Positions 9,195 through 22,619 of a DNA stretch of 64,000 nucleotides are shown in pieces; position 1 is the stretch's first letter, and each line of letters starts with the position of its first letter. The stretch is from positions 1,394,530-1,458,529 of the forward strand of contig NW_008709919.1 in assembly GCF_000327385.1 (NCBI RefSeq), in the 5' to 3' direction. Both the position numbers and the translations under genes were made by a program. Under the pieces are notes generated by a model, which saw only the letters and a list, made by a program, of their open reading frames with translations, was not told where the DNA came from and did not search any database. Source of the DNA: Lottia gigantea. Its lineage: Eukaryota; Mollusca; Gastropoda; Lottiidae.

Positions 9195-11550
9195 GGAAGT
9201 ATTCTGGATTTGTAGCTGAATGTAGTTCTCTGATTAATATTCCTGGAAGTAATTTTAGGAATATCTAAGATGTGGAAATGGGCGAAGGTAATGACAATAA
9301 ATTGTTCCAGGCATTAAGTGCCCGGAATTTTTAACTCGAAAACAGATCCCGTGTGTTTGAAGAGACAATTTCAGATGCTGGAGATTTTTCGTGATTGAAT
9401 AAGAAATATTAGAAAATTATGTAAGCAATAGAAATATGTCCGTGTGTGAAACACTTTCATGAATAATATTTTGGTATTTTTTAATGATGTTGGTACGAAA
9501 AGCTGAATTGGACAAAGCGTCTAAGTTAAGGCATCATGTGTTACAGACTGCAACTCATCATAGATCCAATGGAAATTCAAAATTCCACCCACCAATGCAC
9601 ACTGAATAGCGTTGATTCTCTTTCGAAACCAATTCAGGAAAAGAAAAGTAGAAGGGAAAGCCCAATTGATAAATGATACAATAAATGCCGTAACTGTGGA
9701 AAATGATGTACGATATACATGTATTGGATATATGAGCAAACCGTCAAAATGCACATTAGAATGAATTGATATTATGACCATTTTAATTCATTACAAGACA
9801 TCTCATCCAATTTTACCAATTATAAATACTGTACGTAAGTAGTAAGGTAAAAACCACAACAAAATAGAGCAGATATCGTATGACACGCGACCCATTCATA
9901 AAATGGATACTTCATTTACATGACAATACCAAATAGTCGTCAAATAACATAGGAAAGGAAATAGCTGATAAATTGTTACCAAATATAATATTTATCCTCC
10001 TATGTATGTTTGAGTAATTAGAAAGGTAAGCCATTTTCATTGCATTTTTGTCAGGTTATATTCCTATATGAATTCCCAAATTTCACTCATGGCATTATAT
10101 ACCATTTTCTTATCACCTTTTTAGTCTAACTACAGCCTTGTTTGCGATAACACTTATGGGTAGATCAAAATATGCTAATTTCAGATGTTGTTCCTTACTA
10201 ATCTTTGTTGAACTGGCTTTTTTTCTTTTGAATAAAGCATTTATTTTAATAAGGAGTGATCTATTTTACTATTTCTGGTTAGGCCTTATGCCAATTATGG
10301 TAAAGGATTAATTCTAAAATTTGTGGAAAAAGTAGTCGGGCAAATGCCTTACACTTAAACTCTTCAGTAAAACTTAGTATCTACTGAGTTCGAAATTGAC
10401 AGTTTTCTTCTCATGTTTTTCTGTGTTAATTCCCTTGATCCAGTAAAAAAAACGTGTCGAAATTTGTTTCTATGTAGGCCTACAAAAGAATATGTAGATA
10501 TCATTGGGCATTGATGCAAGCTCAGAAAAGTCATTTTAAATTGATGATCATTTTATGCTTCAAGAGTTATGTCCCTTTACATATAATCTTTCAAATCTGC
10601 TCAATATCAGTCAGTTTGCTATGATTTTTCTGTGGTCTCTTCATATTGTCTTTAACGGAGAAGTGGTCCTCTCAAGCTTAAAGAAAATTCCGAAAAATCA
10701 ATCATGTACGATAAAAACTGCATACATGTAAAATTGATACAATCGTAGTTTGCTTAATATAATAATGATCATATTTCTAAAACCAATGTTATCTCCCTTT
10801 AAGCCTCTGTTATGAGACGAATATCTTAAGCGTGATATCGCTAAATCGAATACGCATTAACTAAATCGGGGGTTAGCAATTTAAATATCTTTCATTGAAA
10901 TATCAAACTAGGATACCATCAATGCACATGTATGTCAACATCGAATAACAAATGTAGCCTCGATGACGTCTTTGAGTCATAATATATTGACGTATTTTTT
11001 TACTAATAAACCAGAGCTAAGTCAAAAATCATTGCAAGATCTGTCAAAACCGTTGCGCAATCAATGTTAAAAATGAGGCAAAAGAGGGAGGTTCTGGGTG
11101 AATTTAAAATCCATTTGCCTTGAACTGTTGGTTCTGTCACATCTAAAAGACTGTGCACGAAGTAAGGGTCGAGATATACTGGTTATCTACAGGACCACGT
11201 AATACAATATAAAATATAAAAAAAATCTTACAAAAATTATCTACAAGACCACGTAATTCATTATGACATAAAAATTATTTCAGAAAAACTTGTTTATGCA
11301 TTAAGATAAATATTACTTTAACATTCATTTTAATATAAGTACCGGGTATATTACAAATTTTAAGGTTATCATGAAACTCACGGAGGGGTTCATGAAATTT
11401 AATTTAATAATCGAAAATATTTTGGTAGTAAAGACCACATGATTGCTATAAGTTTGAAATTGAATGATATAAATCAATTGAAGGTATTATTACTGAATGT
11501 TATTATAACTCCACACTTATGTCAATAAATATTCTACTCATCTAAATGAT
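9195..11550. other. Upstream region of the TRADD-N gene, no gene seen
   Basis: No TATA box or clear promoter could be set for the minus-strand gene starting at 9194. A hydrophobic 86-codon frame at 9521-9781 (minus) has no family resemblance and no splice context, and I treat it as chance. Confidence 0.5.
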
Positions 11551-11559
11551 TTTTAAATA

Positions 11560-12510
11560 AACTATTATCATAAATTTCTCTTAGTTTTGTTTGCTTGTCA
11601 AATAGATATTTTAATCTGGTTACCTTACTCTATGATTTTGGGGTTTCGCGTAAATCGTTCGTGGTCTTCCAGATTTTTATGACCATTCCGGTCCGATTTT
11701 AAGAGCCAAGTGCGCCATTTTAGGGGGTTGATTTTAGTCTTGAATATTATGTAAATAATCTTCGGAAGTACTAGAAATGTACGAAAATTACATAATTCCT
11801 ATAAAATACTTCAAACTAGGAATTTTATTCACTATTTCTATGTATATCACAAAGTCGTCATTTTAACATTCAAACGCAAATATTTCTGGACACATATGGA
11901 TTTAAAGGCTCAAATTTCGACTGTGAACACTATTACTGATTAGCTGAGCTAAAAAAAAGTCCAGGTTCTGAGACTAAGGTACAATTGGTCAAAAACAAAA
12001 ATGGCCTACCAGTCCCTTTAAAACATACACACACAAAATGTTATTGAAACTAAAGTTCGACGTATTTTTTTTTCTCGAGTAATCAAGAAAATATACAGAT
12101 TAAAGTATTAAAAAAAATATTTATTAGGTGTTAAGTGTTCTTTGGATTAGAAAAGAAAACACGATTTTTGAATGAAATGCTTAAAAACTTAACGGGTGTG
12201 TCTTGCAAACTTATGGAATATAATATTTGCAATAAAGAAAAAAAATACGGCTATCATTTATTACGGTAATTATGGAAACATTAACCTGTAATCTTAATTT
12301 CTTACTCTGTGATTTCGAAGATTTTGTGTGTCTTTCGAACTTTCTGAATACAATATTTGCACACAAAAAAAAAACAAAAAAAGAAGGAATCAAAGCAAGA
12401 CTATCATTTATGATGATAAATTACTGATATGCTTATCTCTATGACTTGGGAGTTTCAGTGAATGAATAATGCGCTAGTGATCTTCCAGATATCATTGATA
12501 TGTACAGATG
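11560..12510 (+). repeat. Dispersed repeat family, related to 14540-14730
   Basis: The block at 12060-12270 (GTGTTAAGTGTTCT through GGCTATCATTTATTA) matches 14540-14720 over roughly 150-200 bp with small changes. Within this span TCTATGATTTTGGGGTTTC with GTGGTCTTCCAGAT (11627-11675) recurs at 12438-12490, and the CTATCATTTAT block occurs twice (12250 and 12400). These look like copies of one non-coding element. No protein remnant is seen. Confidence 0.55.
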
Positions 12511-13019
12511 AACAAAGATATTTATTCAGATCTTTGAGGGCTTATAGAATGGATTAGCAGAACACTTTATTTATGGATAGTGATAATAAATGATAAATGT
12601 CCGATAGTTCAATATTTGTTACATCATTCAAAATATTAACTTGAGCAGTCTACTAATATGAGGTCGTTTCAGAAGTAATAAATACAGTACACATTTGAAT
12701 CGCACTGTTGTAATAACCTTTTGTTTTGTCAAAATTAGAATAGACTGATCATGCTCTTTTTATTTCCTCGCATTTGCAAATATTATTGCTACAATTAGTA
12801 CAATTTAGTACATTTTTGTTTCTTTGTATTCCTGCATATACTGATGAACTTGTCATTGTAGATGCGATAAAAGCCACAGGTTTGTGAAACTTGGCACACT
12901 TTCGTATATTAATGAGATCACGCTGGGTTCCATTTGACGATATTCAGTAATTTTAGTGTTATTTTCCTTGATTTAGTTACAGTACAAACGAGATATATTA
13001 CAGTATACACATATTGCCG

Positions 13020-13320
13020 GCAACTCATTTCACAACTCTTCTTGACGGATTTTGACAACACTTGGTATGAGTGTTCGTAATCACCCAAGGATGAACCCTA
13101 TTGAAAATCAGAATTATCGAAAAATATTTAGTATAAGTTATTGCCCTTGTTCTTGAAAACTCGTTCAATTTTTAACTTGTCAACACTCTAGAAGGGACAA
13201 TTCTTGAAGGATTTTGACGAAACTTGGTTATATTATTCAGTCCTGCACTGAACATTTTCCTTTTAGGGTTTTGCCGAGCTAAAAATTGAACACGTTGTCA
13301 AGAACAAGGGCAATAACTCA
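13020..13320. repeat. Inverted repeat with 36-bp arms and internal direct repeats
   Basis: Arms at 13138-13173 and 13281-13316 are inverted copies with 33 of 36 matches, beginning TTATTGCCCTTGTTCTTGA. The spacer carries AGGATTTTGACGAAACTTGG, which is also present in direct orientation near 13043 (CGGATTTTGACAACACTTGG). This fits a non-autonomous foldback element or a rearranged repeat; no target-site duplication could be set. Confidence 0.7.
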
Positions 13321-13329
13321 AACTCAATA

Positions 13330-14530
13330 TTATCCAGTATCGCCCTAAAGAGTTCAAAAGAAGTGTATGACAGAAGGTTGGGTATTTCATACTGGTGATT
13401 GTTACTATACTGCTAAATATTTTTATTTGAAATCAAAGCTGCCAGTGGGCGTATATTACCTTGCCTGTCAAGCTATCTTTTTGTTAGCCGAACTCATTCT
13501 TGATGAGTTTCTTGGGGGAAGAGGTTGCAAAAACTTTTGTTCACACGTAGCGTAGATTTGAAGCATAACTGATTGTACCAAAGAAAAAAATATATCGCGC
13601 TATTCCCAAGGACAATGATTCTGCTATAATTACATTAATCTTAAAATTTTACCTTTTCTTATATGAGGATTGAGGTGCATTATGAATTTGGTTTAAAACT
13701 AACCTAAGCATGATAAATGAATTAGTTAATATAATATGTTCGATCTATTAACTTGATTTCAGATTCTCCATCAGTAAAAGTCTTAAGATATCGACATGTG
13801 TTGTTGTGCAACCATCTTTGAAAGTTATTTAGCAAATATTTGAAAATTTGAATATATGTCAACTAAACGCGTTTAAGATATTTCCGTCTAAGGGTTATTT
13901 GAAGTCAAGAAGTTATTACAAAATGATTTATAGTAGTTTTTTATCGCTAGACGGTGTAGCAAGTACTCCCTTATTTATCTTGAAAATCATTGCTTATCTC
14001 TCCTTATCTCTTAAACCCCTCTCATATAATCATATAAAGTTACTATCTAATAAAAAAGGGGGGTTCAAACGAGTTGATACCGTTCGAAAACTGACGCTTA
14101 ATGTTTTTGATTTCAGCTCAAAGTGTTCATCAAAGCAAGAGTGAAAATTAGTACGATTGAACAAAGAATAGCTTAATATGAACGAAGACTGGAAAAATAT
14201 GACAGGCAAACTTAAGGGAGACTCGGATGCAAAAAGTTTAGTATGAATAAAAAACTAGATATATGAGTTAAAAATTGTAAAATTTGACGCTCATTCGCCG
14301 AAAGTCACTTTATAATTTATAAAGTATTAAATCCTCAAATTCAAACATATATTCAAAATCATAGCTTCACAACATATCGGTTTTTATTAGGTCAATGCTT
14401 CCTAAAATGATCAAATTCTAATTTCAGATTTCGATAACAAAAAAGCATTTGCACTTAGTTTTACGGAGGTCACTTTAAGGCTGTAGCCTACCAAAATTGC
14501 TGACGCTCAAGGACGACAACATACGCCTAC
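13330..14530. other. Intergenic DNA, no gene seen
   Basis: The reading frames here are short, lack splice context and resemble no family. The sequence is ordinary AT-rich DNA. Confidence 0.45.
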
Positions 14531-14539
14531 TTTAAAAAT

Positions 14540-14730
14540 ATTAAGATTAAATTATTTTTTTCCAAGAAAAAGTCGATGAATATTAGTTGTAAGTGTTAAG
14601 CGTTCCTCGGGAAAGACAGAAAACCCCCATTCATTGAAACGTTAAAGAATGTTATAAGTGTGTATTGCACACGAACGCGAAAAATTCGGCTATCATTTAT
14701 TATGGTAAATTATGCAAACATCTGGAAAAT
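14540..14730 (+). repeat. Second copy of the 12.1-kb dispersed repeat
   Basis: The landmarks GTGTTAAGCGTTCCT and TCGGCTATCATTTATTATGG correspond to those at 12127 and 12246. The divergence suggests an old copy. Confidence 0.55.
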
Positions 14731-16860
14731 TATACATTTAACTCACAAGAGCCGATTCTTGGTATTTAGGTTTAAAATTTCATACTTTGAGTATATGATA
14801 CTTTCGTCACACCTCTATAAGTCAATTCATAATTTTACCGTTATATTAAATTAGAGCAGACATAAGACATTTTGAGGGAAAAATCAGCCGTCCTTCATTG
14901 TCAATTATAATCACATAGCAGAACATAATCTTGTACTCAGCTGATTCATTTTGTTGCGAAATGTTAGTCATAGCTGAAAGCGTCTAATATGAAACATCGG
15001 TAGAATCAGATGAGCACTAGCCAAACATTGATCCTTTGCTCCTTTCCAGTGAATTTGATTGCTTTGCTCATACGTCAAAAGTCCAGAATTGAAACCCCAA
15101 TATTTCAAAATGCTAGTTGTCCTGATTATGTTTTTGTGTCTGAAACCGAATGGGATGAGTTTAAGTCGTTACCATTTCATTCTGAGCTTGGGATGGTGGT
15201 GTATGTTGCTTTTTGTTACGTATGAGTGATGGTGTTTTGCTTTAGTTGGCAATGTCTGAAATGAAGTGCAATAAGGTCAAATTTGGCCGGACGAGCATTT
15301 CTCCACTTTGTACACATTTGCAACTGTAACATCAGGCCTTTGTTAATTGTCAAACCCAACCTCTAGAAGCTTTTCCATGTCAGCTTCTCCGATCTGCCTC
15401 AATGAAATTTCTGGGAATTCCTTGAACTGTGTCGGGGCCAGTTCTTCAGGTTGCCGAGCAAATATACAGGCTTTACTTCATTTTATGTGATTAATAGATC
15501 TTGTTATGGAATGCTGTTCTAAATGCATCGATGATGAGTGTTCTATTAATACCATAATACCAAAATTTGAATTCTAACGGACAAGCGGCGAAGTAATCAG
15601 TTAATGTATTCATTACCATACCCATTCGGAAAATATAAAAAGAAGTCGCTACGAAATGTGAATGAAAACCATACAATACAACTCGTCACTTCAAGAGTCA
15701 ATAGCTAATAACGTCTTTTCAATAAATTCATATCGATTGCCCGTAGTTTTTTCACACAAACCTCCCATGAACTTTTGTCAGTTCTACATAAATAGTACTA
15801 ATACATGTATTTATGTTTTTTTTAAACTTATTATTGACGTTGTTCAATTTAAAAGTATAATGGGTTAAAAATATCTCTTCTGCAATCCTTCAGTTTTCCG
15901 GAAGTCAACAAGGCCACACGTTCTGTGTTATTCACTCAATGATATTGCTGCAGCATTTACAACTCATTTAGAGGGGACATTTTCAGGCAATAATTTGTTA
16001 TGATATATCCAAATATAAGCATAACCTAGATTCGATGGTAATAAGCATACCAAGCTCGACAACAACCTGTTCAGACATTCCATCCAAAACTGATCAGTTT
16101 ATGTTCACAGTCAGTTTTTCGTAAAGTCAAGGACAATATAGTTCAAATACCGAAAATTACGAGAGATAACTTATCTTAGATAACATCAAAATACATCAGC
16201 GTCCACAATTTCATCCAACACAAGTTGACTTGTTTTCACTGCGTTCAAAGCCATTTTTGGCAAAATTAAACAAATTTATGAAATAAAAAGATTCATTGAT
16301 AATAGCAAATTTGAATATCTCATCAAGTTTCATAAAAACCTGATCAAAAGTGTCTCAATCCTGCCAAAAAAAAACGGATTGTCATTAAAAACCTTCTGAT
16401 GTTGTTAAATTCATTTAACAAAGTATATTAATGCAAAATGCGTTTTTGTTGGGTTTTTTTCTTGAATCAGCATAAAAATACAGATAGTGATTTTAAAAAC
16501 CTGCTACTTGTACTTTATTTCATTATTAATATCTTTTAAATGATATGCAAAGTGTGTATTTTATTTCCATAAACAAATAACAGATTATCGTTTTTACCAC
16601 GTGATAGGATATATTAACTATTATTCAATCAAATTCAAACTATTGGGGCATGGCGGCAAATTTTAAATGTCTACGATCTCTTGAGAGATTTTATCAATGG
16701 AAACATGCAGAAAATGACCAATTTAGGGCAATTATAACTACGAAATCGAAAGTTCATTTCGAATTGAACATTGAGTCGAATTTGAATATACACAAATAAA
16801 GCATAGTCGTGGTGGTATTAATCGTTTCTCATGTTCGCTTGGTTCGCTCTCTTCGCACAA
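14731..16860. other. Intergenic DNA, no gene seen
   Basis: Several unrelated short frames (15010-15225, 15491-15676, 15662-15868) have no family resemblance, repeat relation or splice context. Nothing else stands out. Confidence 0.45.
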
Positions 16861-16874
16861 TTTGAAAATAAAAA

Positions 16875-16945
16875 CTCCCTGTTCTAGAACTACCTGTCCT
16901 GATGAGGATTAGTTACTTGAAACACGTGTCGGGAACATGATTTCA
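16875..16945 (+). ncRNA. Hammerhead-ribozyme-like relic
   Basis: CTGATGA at 16899-16905, GAAA at 16919-16922 and GTC at 16928-16930 occur in the order of a hammerhead core. ACACGTGT lies between as a self-complementary short stem III. Such minimal motifs are known from Penelope-like elements and retrozymes. The upstream arm pairs poorly with GGGAACA after the cleavage site and stem II is weak, so it is probably inactive or a chance match. No reverse transcriptase remnant is visible nearby. Confidence 0.3.
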
Positions 16946-16949
16946 GCTC

Positions 16950-18480
16950 TTGTTAATTTGGAGAATTAATATATAAAATTTCCAAATATGAATTGAAAAG
17001 ACAAAAAAGGGTTTCTGAAATTGTCTTGGTACCAATGACAACCCACAAGATAACGGCAAAAGAGTAAATGCCTATAGTGAGAAAGTACCGTTATTGTTAA
17101 ACATGAATTTGAAACTACCGTTATTCGGTCGAGGCCGTTACAGTTTAGTTACTTAACATGATGTTTAACTTATCTTAAGATAACTTATATGAATTTAATT
17201 TTCAATGGTTACTTCAGTATACCACTGTATCGTTCAACATAACTTACATTTCTCAAAAACAAATTTAAAGTAATTATATTAACGCCATTACAAATACAAA
17301 CATGTTTAAACTTGTCTTACCTCCCAGATGTATTGCAACCATTCACATATTGTACAAGCCCCTTTTTCAAATTATCTCCCTTATCAAGTGTATTGAAAGG
17401 GCTTGATTCACGTGCTATAGAAGATTGATTTACAGTTTATGACATATATTAATAACGTCCTTTTGTAACTCTATAGATAGCTACGCTTAAACGTTTAAAT
17501 GTTAAGAGTCCTAATCGCAAATTCATTATTCATCATTTGATTTTTGAAAGATTAAAAATCAGTTACCATCTTTTATGAATTCAGTCGAGTTAATGCGGTC
17601 GTTAAATTACTTTGCAAAGCAGTCAAAAAACTGTATTGCATGTTGACAATGTGTCAAATGCGGCTATTGTTGTTTTTTTTTTTTCGTTTTTTTTTCTTTA
17701 CTCGAAGGCTTATAGTCTTGAGACATTTTGTAGCGCAGTTTATATTTAATTCCAGTTAAGTTATATCGATTAGAAAACGATAAATTAATGATGGTATTTC
17801 CGTGAAGCTACGGAATCAAGAGGCCGACGACCTGAATATTCTGAAGTACGAAGACCCATAACTAGTGGTCTAGAGCTCGTATAATGCTGCCTCAAAGTAT
17901 GCAAACTCACTGAAAAAGAGCTAGAATCCGGTAAAGAAAATATTATAAAGCACTTGAGCACGTAAAATGCTGCCGAAACGTCTTGATAAAACTGTATAAT
18001 ATTAAACCGAAATCATTGAACATGAACGAACAATCAAAATTCTTTTTAAAGGTCTTTTGTTACAAAATGTACAAAAGAAGTACCGTTATACTTGTCGCCT
18101 TTTTCAACCGTATTTGGTGGTGTGATGTAGTTTCGCGATAACATTCTAAATTTATTTATTAAGATTAAGATAACAACATTATTGTTATTCTCTTATTCGT
18201 CGTTTCTCATACTAGATACTGAATAATACAATAATTCTTGATAGGGGTTATTTAAATCAAAACCTTAAAAGCACTAAACTTTTACGAAGTAATTAAAGTA
18301 TGTACCAGTTCACAGAGTATATTTTGAAATATTTTTGTTATCATAGTTGTAATGAAATGGTGGAAATTAAGCTAATGAAATAACAGTTTTGAAATTAGCA
18401 CTGGGTTTGAAAATATATAACAACAAAGAAACTCAACAAATATGGATCACTCCTTCTACCGTTTTCTAAAACCAAAATTG
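16950..18480. other. Intergenic DNA, no gene seen
   Basis: This is AT-rich sequence with a T run at 17671-17695. No coding signal is visible. Confidence 0.45.
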
Positions 18481-18483
18481 GTT

Positions 18484-18568
18484 TTGCAATATAAACAAGA
18501 GCCATATATACTGGTGACTGGTGTTTCGCAATATTAACAAGAGCCATATATACTGGCGACCACTGACA
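18484..18568 (+). repeat. 42-bp tandem duplication
   Basis: Two copies of a 42-bp unit containing ACAAGAGCCATATATACTGG lie head to tail, with first bases of the repeat at 18486 and 18528. They are nearly identical, so the duplication is fairly young. Confidence 0.8.
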
Positions 18569-18689
18569 GGGTATTTTCGAGGAAATTCAGCACATCTGGT
18601 GGAACTGACCACTAGCAACTTTAACATTATTTTTTTTTATTAGAAAATAAGACAGAGCCGATGCGAATTTTCAGTCGTCAACGCCCTCG

Positions 18690-18970
18690 GATTGACTTAA
18701 TTCAAGTGATCGGATTCTTCCATATGCTTTTATTTGAAAACAGTCCTTGACAGACCAGTCGCTCTAAGATTCTTCTAGACGCAAGGTCGAACAACCCTCA
18801 AACCCCTCCTTTTTGCGGCAATAATAGCACAATAGCATACGGTGGTCCAACTGCGATGGACTAAATCCGAGTAATCGAATTGCTCAGGATGCCTTTATTT
18901 GCTAACAGTCGTTGAAAGACCAGTTGTTCTAACATTCTACCAGAGGCGATGTCGAACTGGCACCCTTCCA
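18690..18970 (+). repeat. Diverged tandem duplication of about 150 bp
   Basis: Unit 1 carries GCTTTTATTTGAAAACAGTC and GACAGACCAGTCGCTCTAAG. Unit 2 carries GCCTTTATTTGCTAACAGTC and GAAAGACCAGTTGTTCTAAC at corresponding places. Both end in a GTCGAAC block followed by ACCCTTCC or a similar phrase. The element may be SINE-derived, which I cannot confirm. Confidence 0.6.
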
Positions 18971-18974
18971 CCAT

Positions 18975-21090
18975 TTAATTGCTGTATACATTGGCATACT
19001 AGATGATACCTTAACTTGAAAAGCTACCCAGTATAAATTTGTTGTACAAGAATTAAGCGTGACCGTTTCATATTATTAACACAATATCATCAAGCATCTT
19101 ATGTTAACCTCATCTTTTATATCATTATATAGATGGTGAATATACTGTATGTATGTATATTATCAGAAATCAGTTGAAATCCTTCGCCAATAAATCAAGG
19201 AACAACTAGTATCTTGACAAATAAACGCTGATATCTTTTATATTATGAAATCTTTAGTGTACAGTCGTTGCTTAAAAGATGTGAACGGTGCCAAGTTGAT
19301 ATTTTGTAAAGTCTGGCAATTTAAAACAGAAGTAAGTGAACTTTCAGCAAAGGCATCCTGATCGGCTAACAAATTTCAGTGGTATCCACTTATCCTTTTT
19401 TGCAACTACGATATGGATATCCATATTGACGTAAAGAAAGAAGACACGAAAAGCATGTGGTTTAAACCATATTTATTTTCTACAATATTGCCGATCTAAA
19501 AACAAGCGTAAGGCTTATACATTTATTATGTATAATGTATTCCATTATACATGTATTAATCTGTTTCGACGCAAATCATAACGGCAGTGGGTTCAAAAGT
19601 AGCCTGTAAGCAAAAACTGTTGATAACTTGTGCAAAAGAAGACAACACAAAGCATTTGGTAGTGGACTCTAGGAAGAACAACAATTTGACAATTCCAATC
19701 ACAGTAGAAATTGATTCGGGAAGGTCAACAGTAATTTTGCAGAATGCAAACAAATCCTTTCCAAATTCGACTCATTTTACTGAAATGAGATTTATTTCAA
19801 AGAAGTAGAGATATATTATTCGATATACCTTTATTTCAATAAATATAAGCACAGTTTATATATCATAATACGGCGATTAGCAATTGATTTGTACCAAACA
19901 CCACTATTCGATGTCTGGTTTTGTGTATAAATATAAAGGCAAATAGAGATAAGCGAGAGTTTATTATCACGATTAATGAAAGTGGACGGGGCGGTGTCGT
20001 CTCCTTGTCGACTGACCACTTCAAATCAAATAATAGTAGGAATCGTATAGTCTACATTTTCACTCTTATCTTTAAGTTAAAACACTTTAAGTGTCTTCAT
20101 AGATTTCATCTTACTGTATTTTCACTAGGATTTTATCGTAAAAGAAGGGCTAAACTAAGTAATGACTCCACTTCGACACGAATGGACTTGGGTATTCACG
20201 ACTTTTGATAAGCAAAGAGTACCGAGTTATTGCAGTGGAATAGGCATTTTTAATTTCCTTTATATTGACGAGTTAACACTAAGGCAAGGAACAATATCTT
20301 GGCAAATTCGTTCTTTAATATAACATCCTTTAGATGCAAAATAAATCAAATCAGATTAAAGTCTAGATTGCTAGTTTACTTAGAGTACACGTCAATGTTT
20401 TCTGAATGTATTAGAATTCTGCACATTCTGTGAGTAAATTGACACCGATCGAAACATTTTTATGACTTAGAACGTGATTTGCATAACAATTTCATCAGAT
20501 CGCGCATAGCAAATCATCTACAGAAATCAGATTGTTACATAACACGGCGTTATTCAAATTTTATTTGTTTAAAGGCGCATGAATGATTTATTTCACGAGT
20601 AGCTGTTGGACAATAAATGGAGGCGTACGTGTGTCGAAATAATAAGAATATTCGTGTTCGTTCCGTTCTAATTATGATAATTTTTACCGTTAACGTCAAT
20701 GTTCATCATAAAAAAATATTTTTTAAATGACCTGATAATGATATTTCTAAGAAATGAGAGAAATTGGTTATGGTTGATGGTCTTGAATTCTGAAAACTAA
20801 TATTACATACATACGTAAAATACATCATACATACTGTGTTTTTGTATCATACAATAAATATAGTGAACAATCGTCTCATAATACATGCTTTATGATGGGG
20901 ATTAACATGTATGACCTCTCTTAACGTCTAACGGTATATTTGAAGCGTATTATGTTAAAAAGATCATATTATCGCTAAGGCTCTATATGCAAATAACAAT
21001 AACACTGTATTCTTTTTAAATAACTGTACTTGGCAAACGTATCGTGTCAGTGCTATACTAAAAATATAAATGACAATTTTGGGACCATTC
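18975..21090. other. Intergenic DNA with one unexplained ORF pair
   Basis: At 19556-19808 both strands are open for over 60 codons, which is unusual in this base composition. The plus reading contains LVVDSRKNNNLTIPITVEI. There is no start context, splice site or recognised family, so I do not call a gene. The rest is ordinary AT-rich DNA. Confidence 0.4.
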
Positions 21091-21099
21091 TAGAACTGC

Positions 21100-21375
21100 A
21101 TGTAGTTACATAAATACTTTAATTACAGATAATCTATGAATAGAACACCTAATAATAATAATAACTTGTGACCGTTCTGCCATATTGCATATAGTTACAC
21201 AAATACTTACATTACAGTTAATCCTATGAATAGAAAACATAATAATTATATAATAATTTGATGATATAAACGTGTGACATTTCGAGAAATAATTGTCATA
21301 TTGCATTATTGCATAATAGTTACCCAAATTATTTAATGACAGTTAATCCTTGAAATAGAATACAAGATAATAATA
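21100..21375 (+). repeat. Three-copy degenerate tandem repeat
   Basis: The block AGTTACACAAATACTTA, ATTACAGTTAATCC, TATGAATAGAA, followed by ATAATAATAATA, occurs three times, near 21105, 21192 and 21318. The copies are separated by 87 and about 126 bp. Confidence 0.7.
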
Positions 21376-21819
21376 TTAGTGTAACAAATTATTCTGAGGA
21401 TGACATTTGCTTCTTTTAAAGGCAAATGAAAAGGAGTTGTCCTCCAAATTTGACTACTGAAGACAGGGATCGCTATTTGGTGTGCTTGAAGAAATCTTTT
21501 TCCAGGACATTTTCATCTTCTTTTGTCAAATTTGCATCTGTCATTATCTTTTTAACTTCCACAGATACGTTCTTCTTTAGATGCAAACAAATGAGATATT
21601 ATATTCCCACTTTGACATTATCTTCCTCATACTTTCTTGGACGATTAAAAACCAAAATGCTCGCTCATCTAACGCAGAAATACTACCTTTCGATATATGT
21701 AATCTGTAAAAGACAAAAGACTAAGAATTTAATTAACAAACTAAATTAGAGTAGTACCTTGACGATTAAACCCTTTACTCGACATTCCTAACTAGCATTG
21801 TTTAATTGACACATTGATC

Positions 21820-22235
21820 GTCATTGCAGTTGTATCTGTAATCAAGATTTGAAATACGCTATAGTAACACGATTGATTGATGAAAGTCACGTGAATGGGT
21901 CACTTCTAGGAACAATTTTTAACTCGTCAACTCGGCATTCCTTTCCGAGTCTAATGAACTAATATAGGTAACATGGTATATTTTTCATTATTCCGGTTTT
22001 GTCTTAAATCAGGATTTTTAATAGTAATAGTAACACAGCGGATTGATGATGGGCCACTTCTAGGAACAATTTTCAATTTGTCAACTTGGCATTCCTTTTT
22101 GAGTCCAATTAACTTGGTATATTTTTCGTCTTCGTCATTCCAGTTGTATCTTAGATAAAGATTTTACTATTAACACAACGGATTGAAGGCAATAATGGAC
22201 CACTTAAAGGAACAATTTGCCAACTCGAAATGACA
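21820..22235 (+). repeat. Tandem repeat of about 150 bp, nearly three copies
   Basis: CACTTCTAGGAACAATTTT starts at 21901 and 22055, with a changed form at 22201. It is followed by AACTCGTCAACTCGGCATTCC and preceded by GTAACACAGCGGATTGATG. Periods are 154 and 146 bp. Reading frames here are by-products of the repeat. Confidence 0.75.
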
Positions 22236-22449
22236 CTAATCCTTCATTAAATGTTAGAAATAAATCAATCACAATATTTTACACCTGGCTTGTGAAGAAA
22301 TGTAACATTATCTACTTTTATTTGAATTTATGGTCAAATGGTGTTAAAATTATATTTACCTCTCGTGGCACACCTGCATTATCTATTCAGGAAAAACTTT
22401 TAATATCTACGATAAGGACTTTACAGTGGATTTTATTTTTTTGATCATT

Positions 22450-22560
22450 CAGTCGAAGGTAAAGGATTCGATCTGGCATAATATCGCATCTGGTATGTAA
22501 TTAAGAGGGACCGTCATGGAAAAAATTGTCTGGTCGTTCGGATGAGTCAATGTTACTTGT
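22450..22560 (+). repeat. SINE fragment (GTTCGGATGAG family)
   Basis: GTCGTTCGGATGAGTCAA, preceded by a B-box-like GGATTCGATCT, is shared with other copies in the window (41550, 43160, 46830). It is a partial copy. Confidence 0.5.
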
Positions 22561-22619
22561 TACAGTTCACTTTTTTAACAGAAAATGAAATCGCAGGGGC
22601 AGGGGGTGACATGGAAAAA

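Noticed and set aside
9521-9781. 86-codon hydrophobic minus-strand frame
   Set aside because: It has no signal peptide pattern, family resemblance or splice sites. The Phe/Ile content fits AT-rich non-coding DNA.
21426-21749. 107-codon plus-strand frame, and an opposite reading with charged helix-like stretches
   Set aside because: Neither strand resembles a known protein. The opposite reading is interrupted, so no gene is called.
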